Positions 11,355-23,300 of a stretch of 64,000 nucleotides of DNA are shown here, piece after piece. Position 1 is the first letter of the stretch, and each line of letters begins with the position of its first letter. Origin of the DNA: Pogona vitticeps (lineage: Eukaryota > Chordata > Lepidosauria > Squamata > Agamidae). The notes beneath the pieces are model-generated. The model ran no database searches, had not been told where the DNA came from, and saw only the letters and a program-made list of their open reading frames with translations. The stretch is taken from NCBI RefSeq assembly GCF_051106095.1, contig NC_135791.1:8528001-8592000 (forward strand). The letters run 5' to 3'. A program made the position numbers and the translations under genes.

Positions 11355-14300
11355 GTAATGATTTTCTTGGTTAAGTCACCGGATTGGACCCTGTGGCTCT
11401 TTTTTATGTCTTCCCTAGGAGGTTGGGTCTTGGAGGTGGGGGTGGGGGGGCTCTGTGTTGCACCTAAAGGAGCAGATCCAGAAGCCATGCAGGGTTCTGC
11501 AAGAAGCATCTTAGCAAAGGACTCTTAATATTATGGTGATTTTATGGGAACATGAGTAGAGAGGCAATATATGGGGGTAGATAGATGCTGTGGGGTGGGG
11601 GGGGGAGAGGGAAGGAGGTGCTTTGTATTGAATGCCCCAGGAGATGAGCTTAAAAGCACATGTGTTTCTCAACTTTCCTGCGCTTTGCTTCACCACCAAG
11701 CTGGCACCTCCTTCCCCTTTTGCTTCTTGCAGAAATTATGACTAAGAAAGGCCATCTCTAAAATTAAAAAAGTGTAAGGGGGGAAAATAAATCATGATTT
11801 GAGACAATCAGGAAGGAAATGTCTTTGCCTGGGACTTTCTGTCTGACACTTCCAAGATAGTTTGCTTTGCTTTCCTATTGCAGTTGAGCCTCAGATCCCA
11901 GTGAATTCCCCTTTTTACAAATACAGTATTTTGCCTTTGGTCCAAATCCTATTCTTCTAAAATTCTGACTTGGGCTGACATAGCCTCGATCTGTTGTCGG
12001 CACGTTCCATGGAGCCCTCAGCCAAAAAGGAACTTGTGAGTGCTACAGCCGCCGCTCCTGGACATCCACTCCAATGGAGTGTTGGGAGAGTGAGAACGGA
12101 CCAAAGAAAACATTTCTTTACCCAGCAGGTTGTTAGTCTGTGGGACTCCTTGCCACAGGGTGGTGGTGACGGCATCTGGCCTAGATGCTTTGAAAAGGGG
12201 ATTGGACAGATTCCTGGAGGAAACGTGCATCACCAGTTACAAGTCATGATGGGGATGTATCATCTCCAGGCTTCAAAGGAAGGTACCTCCCAATGTGAGA
12301 TGCAGGTGAGGGGGATCAGGAGACAGGTGTCTCGTGGGCTCTCAGAGGCATCTGATGAGGCCACTGAGGGATACAGGAAGCTGGACTAGATGGGCCCTTG
12401 GCCTGATCCAGCAGGGCTGTTCTTATGTGCCTCCTTTGGCACAGCAAGATTATGATGGATGCAGAAAGCAGGAATTGTTTCCTTGGCATGATCAAACAAA
12501 GAGATACTCTATAAGAAAAGAGATGATTCTTAAAATCCGTTTTTGCTTCTGATTATGCTCTGTGGCCTAGCTGAAGTATATTTTCTTTTTGTCTGAATTG
12601 AAATTGGAAGCTGCCACTTCTGAATGAATGTCTCACGATGCCTTCCAGTGATGAAGATAGCATGACATATTAAAATGGCAGACCACTGTAAGGGGTTGCT
12701 TCCAGCGTCGGGCAAAAGGGTGGGGGAGCAGTTGTGTGTGTTGGCGTGTGCAGGCGCAAAGGGGCTGTGGTCCAGCTCGGGCCACGGACCAGTGCCGGGC
12801 CACGGACCGGGGGTTCAGGACCTCTGCTGTAGACCATCTGGACTGTTGCCATTGATCTTGTGAACATTCAGGCTGCGCTTTACTACATAAAGCTTAGCAT
12901 CCTTTTTCCTGCTGGCAATGCGGACATGATCTTGTGCAGCAATATTGGGCCATCTCTTCGCTTTTTTGAATCATGGATACAGAAGCACAATAAATATCCC
13001 ACATTCCTAAGGTGCAGGTTTTGGAAGAAGTGGATAGTAATACTGTATAGCATTGGGTGGACAAGCGAGTACCCTGGAAGACAGAAACAGAATAATCTGG
13101 ATTGGCTTGAGCACTGAATGAAATTTAACAACAGAATGAAATTTAACAGGGATAAGTGCAAAGTACTGCATCTAGGAAAAAGTAACCAAACACAGAGTTA
13201 CAAGATGGGAGATACCTGGCTCAGCAATGCTACGAGCAAAAAGGATCTGGGAATCATCATAGATTACAAACTGAATATGAGCCACCACTGTGATGTGGCT
13301 ACAAAAAAGGCAAATGCTATTTTAGGCTGCATTAACAAAAGTATAGTCTCCAAATCCCACGTCGTTTCCCCTCTAATTCAGCACTGATTAGGCCTTATCT
13401 TGTGTCCAGTTTTGGACACCACACTTCAAGAAGGATGCTGACAAATTGGAACAGGTGCAGAGGAGGGCAACAAGGATGCTGGAAACCAAGCCTTATGATT
13501 GAAGACTGAGAGGAGATAGGATAGCACTTTTCAAATAGTACTTGAAAGGCTATCATTCAGAGGAAGGGCAAGATCTGTTCTCAAACATCCCAGAGTGCAG
13601 GACATGCAACAATGGGCTCAAGTTACAGGAAGCCAGATTTTTGTTGGATATCAGGAAAACTGTTAGAGCAGTAAGACAGTGGAGCCAATTGCCTTTGAGT
13701 CGTGGTGAGTGCTCCAGCGCTGGAGGCATTCAAGGGAAACGTAGACCACCACCTGGCAAATATCCTTTGATTTGTATTCCTGCTTTGAGCAGGGGGATGG
13801 ACCCGATTGACCTTATAGGCCTCTTTCAACTTCCTTATTCTACGATTCTGTATTATTAGGCCTGAATTGGAGAAACTGTAGTAAAAGTAAGCCATTGGTT
13901 GCCTCCAGGACTATGATTCTCAGAATTTCCTAACCAACATATGGTGATCCAAGTGAGGTATTCTTGGAGTTCTTTAAAATTAGTTTTTTTTCCCAAACCA
14001 TGACTAAGATCCTGGCTCCGACCAGGATTTCCTCTTCCAGTTTGATGGCAAGCTATAGCTTAGGGAGAGTGAATCTGTTTTCTTCCAGATGCTTTTGAAT
14101 TGCTCATCTCATCATCTGCCACCATTAGCAAACCTGGCTGGGTATGAGCTGGGGTCCAGTGACATCAGAAGATCACAAGACACAGCCTTGTCTTAGAATA
14201 ACCTCAGCTATCATCTTGCCTGTGTAAAAGGTTCCCCTTGACAATTTGTCCAGTTGTGTCCGACTCTAGGCGGCGGTGCTCATCTCCGTTTCCAACCCAT

Positions 14301-17300
14301 AGAGCTAGCGTTTGTCCGCAGACAATCCTCCGTGGTCACATGGCCAGCGTGACTAGATACGGAACGCCATTTACCTTCCCATCAAGGTTGTACCTATTTA
14401 TCTACTCGCATTTTGCATGCTTTTGAACCACTAGGTTGGCGGGAGCTGAGACAAGCGATGGGGGCTCTCTCTGTCGTGTGGATTTGATCTTATGACTGCA
14501 GGTCTTCTGACCTTGCAGCACAGAGGCTTCAGCGGTTTAACCCACAGTGCCACCATGTCCCTTCTGTGTAGTTCGAGATAAAGGCTTATCAGAGAAACAG
14601 GGACAGTGACCCTCAGATCTTTAGCCTGGGACCTTTTTCGGATTATAGGGTTGTCTTGCAAATATACCTTCTACGTACTTTGACATTTGTATGGTCTGGA
14701 CTTTATAAAAGGGCGCCTGTTCTATAAATTGTGCCATTTAAAACCACACTACAAAACTCTGCAGCTGTTGCTTGACTTTGGTAGGCGATTTTAGGATGGT
14801 AATGGTTTGACTAAATCCAACTGTATTTCCTTCTGTGGCCAAACGGATACAGTACCAGGAGCAGAACATAAAGAATATAGGAAGCTGTTTCAAAGTGAAT
14901 CAGAAGAGTGGTCCTTTTAGTCAGCATGGCTGGTAACAGCTGGGGTCCAGCAACATCAGAAGATCACAGGTTCCACAGCCTTGTCCTAGAATAACCTCGG
15001 CTGTCATCTTACCTGTGTAAAAGGTTCCCCTTGACATTGATGTTATTTATTGGAGCATTTTGGACAGGACCTATTGCAACCCCTACCTGGAGATTAGAGA
15101 TGGGCACAAATGGCAGTTTGGTGTGGTACCCACACAGGTGTTCCCTGTGTGCAAAGCATGTACTTTATCATTCTACTGCTTTGGTTTTCTATTAAAAACA
15201 AAGTACAGGTCTAATTCTCATGATTCCTAGGAATGAGTAGGAACAAAAATAGCTGTTTCTAAATTTCTGTTGTAGAATGTATTTCCCAACTGTTGGTTAT
15301 CATATAGCCAAAATCGCACCAAATAAAGGATAATTTCAGTAGGAAGATGGGAAGTGTCAGACCCACCTCGCACAGCATGTTGTATGCTGGGAACAGTTCA
15401 TGAAGGGGGATTTGCCAGCAATTCCTGAAGATGCCTGAAGTTGAACTCAGGGCCGTATGCATGCAAAGCATGTGATCTTCCCTTGACCGACCTTCCACTG
15501 TACTGCCTCTCCCCTGTAAATGAAGCAAGATTCCAGCCACTGTAATTTGGAATACGGGTCTGGTTTGCATAGATACAGAAGAAGTTGCCTGATGCCGAGT
15601 CCAACAATAGGTTTGTCTCGTTTGGCGTTGCCTACACTGACAGGCAGCGTCTCTCTTTCCTTTCCCCACTTGTAAATGCCAGGGATTGTACCGGGGGATT
15701 GCCTGCCTGCGAAGCAAGTGCACTGTCTGTTCACTAAAGCTGTTGTCACTCTTGGTCCGAAATTACAGACATTCAGAGGCTTTCTCTTACTGTCGCCAAA
15801 GTGGGAAAGGGCATCTCAGAGCTTAGCAGGGGACTCATCTGTGTTTCTCTTGGACTCTTCTCTTGCTCCTGTAGAGTTGGCGGCCGTTCTATTGCTGCAC
15901 GCTTGTGCAATGCCTATTCCTTCCCAAGTCAACTGCAAATTACATACCTTCCAGCTTATAAAGTAGGGACAAGGTTGGGGCATAGCTTGCTAAGTGCAGC
16001 CCGTGCTTTGTGTCTGCAGGTTGATGTCCAGTTAGGATTGGAACGACCTCTGTCTGAGACAGTAGAGAGATTTCTGCCTGAAACAGGACAGCTGCTGCCA
16101 ACCAGTGTCATCTGTTCTGAGCTACATGGTGTAAGCTTCTTGCTGGATAAAAGGCAGCTTTCCATCTGCCAAACAGTTTTTTCTTCGCTGCTGTTTTGGC
16201 TACATAAGAATTGGCAGATCGGGGATGAGCGCACGGCTAGTACACAAGAAAGTTTGTTTCATTTCCATTCACTTCCTTAGAGCCACAAAAAGCAGAGTAT
16301 TACTTTAGAGTAAAGATCGCAGTTGGATTTTGGACCAATTTCTAGACGAAAGGCCATCGCTCATTGTTGGTTCACATGTGTGACTTGCAGAACCTCCCCG
16401 CTTGAATCCCTGGCATTTCTAGGTGCAGCTAAAAGAAACATCTTACTTGAAACCCAGTTTGTTGGTATGTAGATAGAAGGCAATGCTAGTCTATACAGAC
16501 CAATAGTCTAACTTGGTGTAAGGCAGTTGCCTATGGAATATTATCTAAATACATTTTCTCAGCTTCCTGGTGGTCTGCTATTTTGCAGCCTCTATGCCTA
16601 AGCCCCTCTGGGGGTACCTGCTGAAGGTTTTTGGCCAAATACTTAGAACTGGCAGGAAAGCCTGGAGTCATCGCTCTACCTCTCAAGACCAGTGAATCGT
16701 TCGTTTCTGCTGTCCTCCCAAGGGCTGAATTGAATCTCAGATTTCTGTAGCTTCTCTGGTGTGCTTCTGATGCTCTCTGACAGGTGTGGGCTTTGATATA
16801 AGCAGTGATTGCACTCAATGCATTTTTCTCCTCCATTTTTGAGGTCTTGGTAAAGAACCTCAGCACGGGTATTTGGGTCTTAGTAGGGTTGAAATGTCAG
16901 AACTTTTTTCCCCATGTGGTTTGAGCGTCCTGAATCTCCAGCCAGCATGACCACTGGGTATATTGGCTGAAGGATTTGAGGAGTTTTCTCAGAAGGATGT
17001 TTAAGCTTCTAAGCTGTGGTCCATTGACTGCCAACTTCTCTAGATACATTCTCTACCATGAGAGCTTCACCTGCTTCTCCTTTCTTTCTGTGTGCCTGTA
17101 CTCCACATTGCTTTAAGAGCCCCTTTTTCTCGCAGTGGACATGTTCGGCGCTGTTTAAACCCCTCCTTCCTTTTGCACCTTTGACTTCATTGGAAGGTGG
17201 GTTAGCTTTGGTCTAATCTTTGGGATGCTGGCCTCCTCCATTGAGATGTCTCTGCAGGAGGAACAGAAACACTGTTGAACTTAAATCTCATCGTTTCTTT

Positions 17301-20300
17301 TGAATTTGAGAAATAAAATCTTCCTGCCAACTCACACACACTGCAATTCTGTGGCAGTTTTTGTAACACACTTGCTATGCCAAGTTCAAGGTACAAAACC
17401 TCCTATTTTCAAGAGGCACAGTGTGGTCTGTTTGGACACTTCGGGTGTATCGGGCCTGGCTTCCTGTTGTTAATGTAGAAAAAAAGGAAGTTTCGCTTGA
17501 TGTTAGTCCTAGGGCCTGTCCAGATGGACCGTTTTGGGTGCAGAGCGGGGCGGGCGACAGAGGTTCCGTTGAGGGGCGGGGAGAAAAGATGTGCCATTTG
17601 ACACAACTCTTCAAACCCCCCCGTGCAGCCTGATCAACTACGCTCTTCTCCCACGCTAGAGTCAAAGCAAGGTTTGCCCAATTTACTCCAGCTTACTCGC
17701 TAGTAAGGTAACAGCAGCTAAGGACAGCTTATCAGTGGAGGCGAGAACCTGGGAGTAGTGCTGGGGCTGGAGGGGCTCACAGTAGCGCATCAGCAGCTGC
17801 TGCTGCTGCTGCTTCCACTACCACAACAAAAAATGATCCCTGAAGCTGCAGTGGCAGAGTCAACGCCAGCCTTCAGGGCACTGCACAGCCACCATGCCAC
17901 GATAAGCCCGGGCTCAGCCTCCTGGGCTGCTCTTCGCCTGCAGGGCTCTGAATCATGCTAAATAGAATGCATGCTCTAGGTAAGGGACAGAAAGGTGCGG
18001 AGCAACTCTTAAAGGGGAAGGATGGATCATGGACCAAACTCAAGCAGACAGGGTCTTTTTCCCCTTGCTAAACAGTGCCATTAGGGTTATATATACCATA
18101 ACTCTTTGCCAGTGTGGACAGGTTCATAGTCTCATTGCATTTTAGGCTATAGAGAGAGTGCCTCCCAAAGAACTATAGTTCCCAGGAAACCTCATGGCAG
18201 ATGTACCATTTTGGTACATTACCAAGCAGAAGTGAGGGCCTTGGAGATAGGCCTTGGTCCAGGTGAGCAAAATATAGGCATCTTTGTAATGGAACTTCCA
18301 GAATTCTGTCTGGGGAATTCTTGGAGAATTCTGGGAGTTGGAGACACTGTCCCTCTCTCGGAAAATACACTTCCCTTATTGCAGTTTAAAAAATCTTGTT
18401 ATACTACAGGAATAACAAAGTTTTGCTTTGAAATTCTGAAAATAGCTAAAGTTGTTTTTGTTTTTTTTTAAATTTCTTTCCATATTTTGTAGGGTGTTTG
18501 TCTAGTTTCTGGGCAAGCTCTGCATCTTTGGATCTTGCCCTTAAGAAGGGCTCTGTATGTGGTTTTTTTCCTGCTAATGTAAGTAAAAGTATCTACAGGA
18601 TTTTGCAAATTTTAAAATGACCTCTCTGTGAAATACAGCACAGTTTGTTATTGTTTTTATTGAGTTATTAAATATATTTTTTTAAAAAGAACGAAAATAA
18701 AAAAGTGAGTTTTGGAGTTTTCTGATCTCTTCATCAGGCAAAGCGGGAAGGGGAAGCAGAAAAAGTCCAAAGTTGATTTGGCCAGTTTGATAAATATGCA
18801 AAATTCAAAATAGAGACCATGACTATGGAGGGTTAGTTAGAGATGTGACCTTCTCAGGTTGCACCTGAAGAGATGTAGAATTAATTGCTCATCTCCCATC
18901 TCTCATTCTTCAGTTTAGGAGGTTCTGGAAGTTGAAACCCAAAGTATTTGAAGGGCCAGAGATCACAAACGGTTGGTGGATGTCTCCGCAGTCGTTGCCC
19001 ATGTGTAAAAAGCTACTGCTGATCCAAATATGTACTGCAGCTAAGACCTTCTGCTTTTTCCTTCCCTAAACCTGCCACCCTCCAGAGGTGTTGGGCTATA
19101 ATTCCAGAAACGGTGCTCACGGCAGTTAATGACAGCGATCGACCCCAACTTCTGGTTGAAGAATAATCTCAGGGAGGTTGGTAAGGTTCAAAAACGTCTT
19201 CTGATCTGTTGGGGGCTGGCAGAGGACACCCTGCTGCATTTTGGTGCTGAATGTGGAGAATGGAATTTCCTTCCTGGGGTCGGCCTCTGTTTCTCTGCCA
19301 AGTACAGAACAACCATGGAGGGCTTGCATCTGTTCCCCCATCACTTCCTGACTCAGTTGTCTGCAATTCCATTCTCTCCTTTGGTGACTAGGTTAGTGCT
19401 GACATTCAAGGCTAAGGCACTGGGGTGGCTCTGTTCTTGTTTTGGCTAACTTTTGGGACATTAGAGCCATACAGCAGGTCTCTTTGAATGTTGTCCATGT
19501 TCTTGGGTGGTCTTATTTTTTTTCCCCTTTCTGTTTTCGTTTTCACTGTTGTGCTTTGATTCTTACTTTGTTATGATCAACAAAGGAATTGGTAACAGGA
19601 TTACTTAATAATGACAACAAAATAAATACGCACTGTATGATTAATGCTTAAAAATAGACATTTCATAAGATAATCATTATTGATTCTATTCACTCCCCTT
19701 CTGGGTTGCTCAGATAGGATGATTCAGAGGATGTGACTTTTGCACAGTGTTTAGAGGAAGCTGTCCAGATCAGTCACTTTAATTGCAGAAGGAGCTGGTG
19801 GCAAATGAACTTGCAGGGTGGCAAATGTAGAGCACACTCTGAAAGACGACTGCCATCTTTTTTTTCTTTCAGCAAAAAAACTTTTTTAAAGTCTGCAAGA
19901 TGTATAGGCAAGCATAGATCTGGGTGATGGCACACCATGTTGGTATCCTGAGGGTCTTGGCATTAAAATAAGGTTGCTTAAACTTACAGATATGAAAATA
20001 AACATCTCAGGATGTCTTTATTTCAGGTTTAGAGTGCATGAATGTGTGTTTGTTTAGGCTGTTAGATGTTGCACAGGGAAATATGAGAGCTTTAGTTCAA
20101 AAAGCCAGCTTTCCCATGCTCTATCTCAAGGTGTAGCATTTCTGCATGCCTTATTTTGGTGCTTTCTCCCGGTGATCAGAGTGTCATTCTTGCTGCTCTT
20201 TCCAAAAATCCAGTTTTTTATTTGTTCAGGTGAAGAAATATTGTTGTTTAGTCATTAAGTCGTGTCCGACTCTTTGTGACCCCATGGACCAGAGCATGCC

Positions 20301-23300
20301 AGCCCTCCCTGTCTTCCACTGCCTCCCAGAATTGGGTTAACTTCATGTTGGTAGCTTCAGTGACACTGTCCAGCCATCTCGTCCTCTGTCGTCCCCTTCT
20401 CCTCTTGCCTTCACTCTTTCCTAACATCAGGGTCTTTTCCAGGGAGTCTTCTCTTCTCATGAGATGGCCAAAGTATTGGAGCCTCAGCTTCAGGATCTGT
20501 CCTTCCAGTGAGCACTCGGGGTTGATTTCCTTCAGAACGGATAATCCTTGCTGATTTTTAAATGTTTTTCTATGATGTTTAAAAAGTTTTTTTTTTGATT
20601 GAAATTTTTTAAATAATCTGCACAATATGTATGGCTTTAAAGAGCACTTAATAAACCCTTTGTAAACCAAATTTGACTTTGTTCTGAGTTTTTTTGCCCA
20701 TATGGACGCATTAATTAGATTTCAATGCACTCCTATGGGACAAGACAAATTTTTCGCAAGACAACATTAACTGCGGAAAGAATTAAATTCGTCTTGTGAG
20801 GCACCACTGTAACTTTTAGAAGTTACTGGCAGAAACTGTTATTCCTTCGAAGAAGAAAAAAATACCTTTGTTCCTACATAAGAATAATAATCTTCTTCTA
20901 CCAACATGAATTTCACCCAAGTCCGGGGTGGCAGTGGAAGACAGGAGGGCCATTTAGGACATGTCTAATCAACAACAACAAGAATAATTATCTTAGAGCT
21001 GCAGAGTGGGAAAGGACTCTATAGATCACAGAGTCCAGCCACCATTGAGGCACCGTGGAGGAATCAAACTCCCAACTGAACTTTTCTAATGTCTGGGAAA
21101 AACAGGGAACCAAGGGCATAGACAGCCCTTTGGTCATGCCTTGCCCTATAAGAGTAAGTTTGGCATGTCATCATGACAGGGCACCATCATCCCCCCCACA
21201 GATAGCCTGTACTGTTGAAGCCACCTGTTACTAACGTCTGTGACTGACAGATGTTCTGCTCAGAGGAAGGTGGGGACTGAAAGCATAAGGCTCATGGCGA
21301 CGGCCCCTTGTCTGCTATCTGTGGAGTCTTTAGAAAGAGGCGGGAGGAGAAAAGATATCTGTGGTGACCATATTCAGTTTGGCAGGTGCTTCCTGTGTAA
21401 GTTGATTTTTGAAGTTTGGGCTGTGTATTGAAGTGAGCATTACACCCAATAGTCATGCTGAGAACACAGGCGTCACCCAGGAAGGTTAGACACTCACCTG
21501 TATTATATGCGTCTTGCCAACATGATGTGCCGTATTTTTCTGCAAATATGAAGTACGTTTTTGTTTGTTTTTGAAGGTTTTCTTTTACTTTTGTTTGGTT
21601 ATGAACCAAAAAACCTAGAATGGACACAGAATCAGTCTTGAAATCAAAGGCCAGAATCCTACTTGCCTGCTGAATTGCTATTATAAGAGCATTACACAAA
21701 CGTATCACCTCCTCTGGCTGACTCCTTTGCATCACGAGTCATACTTTGGTTGCATGAACACACGCCCCGGAGGACAGACGGCCAGTGGAGACGGCTATGC
21801 GCCTTTCTTTTGTGATTGGATTTTGGCAAAAATTCTCTACGATGGCCAGCTTCTCTGTAAAAAAATCCCATTGCAAACCCACTGTGGATGTGGGGTGCCT
21901 TGAACGCTGGGGAGCGATGCAAAAGAGGGTCATCATTTCTAAGACTTTAGGATTTCTGTGACAGAGTTTCTGCTGGTTGCAACTGGTCACACAGGTTTAA
22001 GGAAAGACAGATTCAGTCCAGTCTCATCTCAAAGTGATTAAAAGTTTGAGTGTGCGCCATGTTGTTTTTTTCCTGTTTTACCTGGCAGACGTCTTTTATG
22101 CCCTACGAGGGAGTTGTGATTGGGTGGCTCTCTGAAATGCTGGAAGTTAGGGATTGGTGGTAGGAATGAAGGCATCCTATGATGAGCTTCATGCTTGCCT
22201 GCCCTTGTGTGTTGTATTTCTTGGATGTGACCCAGAATACTGCTACTGCAACAAGCAAGTGGGATCTATATTGTATTCTCGAAGGCTTTCACGGCCAGGA
22301 TCTGATGGTTGTTGTGGGTTCTTCGGTCTCTTTAGCCGTGTTCTGAAGGTTGTTCCTCCTGACGTTTCGCCAGTCTCTGTGGCCGGCATCTTCAGAGGAC
22401 AGGAGTAGGAACTCTGTCCGTGCTCTGTTGCTGCTTGTTGGATAGCTGAGTATTTATAGCTGTGGGATCAGCTTCTGTCCTTTTCAGGAGATAGGGTGAT
22501 CAGCATGTTGGAACACAAACAGCGTGTTTGTTGGGTCTATATTCTCTGGGAGGAAACTGTTGTCTTGTGTTGCATGAGACTGTTTTTGCATTAGTCATAT
22601 ATGCTAAATATTTTTATTGCATCTCCATGCATGCCCACACAAACATCTTTAAGGTATATACTTATTCCATGACTTAGTCTGAGAGGGAGGGAGGTGTGTC
22701 CTCGAACAAGAGCAACTGATGTCCATCTTGGCTCCATGGGGTCTCTTTCCAGTAGAAGACCTAGTTCTCTGCCGCTGCCACTGGACTCTGCCCGAACCCC
22801 CCTCCGGTAGCAAGAAGGAAGCACTTCAACAGAACGGCGGGGAAGGGAAGCTTGGTCCAGCCACTGGGCAGGAAGCGAGCAGGAAGCAATTGGAAAACTG
22901 ACGGCTTTGTGCTGCTGGATTCCCTTGTTGTTGCTGTCAGTCTTTCTCCATATATTGCTTCATATATATGGTTACGGCAAATGACCTACCATATGTTGAT
23001 ACATACGGCCCCTCTTGTCTTTTCCTTCCTGCCCTTCTGTGGCGGGCTGTGACTGAAAGCTACGGACTTACAGAATTTGGTTTGTAACACAATCTGTCTT
23101 GCATAAACTCTCTGCCTCGCCTTCCCCCCCCAACTCTGCCCCTCCGAAGAGGAAGATGCTACAAGCGTCTAGCAAACGGATGGGCGGCCCATGGACTGAA
23201 TGTACCCCACAAAGGCTTTTAAATCTCTTAAGGCGCCCCTTAAAGCTGCACCACCCAATTTGGGAGCAACCTGGAAAAGTCCGTTTTAGCTTTAAATGGC

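Larger units (their letters stand above)
9700..11360 (+). promoter_or_regulatory. E2F2: E2F2 CpG-island promoter and 5' leader
   Basis: A GC- and CpG-rich block in otherwise AT-rich DNA, ending at exon 1. Visible sites: octamer ATTTGCAT 9892-9899, CCACGCCCACG just after it, CCAAT 9949-9953, GC box GGGCGGGG 10052-10059, CCAAT 10080-10084 and two E2F sites (separate entry). Transcription probably starts soon after the E2F sites, about 10140-10200. The 5' leader to 11073 holds poly-T, poly-C and poly-A runs. A T16-GCAG at 10461-10480 resembles a splice acceptor, so a spliced leader is possible but unproven. Confidence 0.8.

Noticed and set aside
14228-14566. Possible tRNA gene (A and B boxes present on the minus strand)
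   Set aside because: It is the head of a Sauria SINE with the BovB-type tail; no cloverleaf-complete tRNA.
17421-17960. GC-richer patch with short frames in intron 1, considered as an extra exon or alternative promoter
   Set aside because: CpG content is modest, frames are short, and no splice-supported homology to E2F2 is seen.
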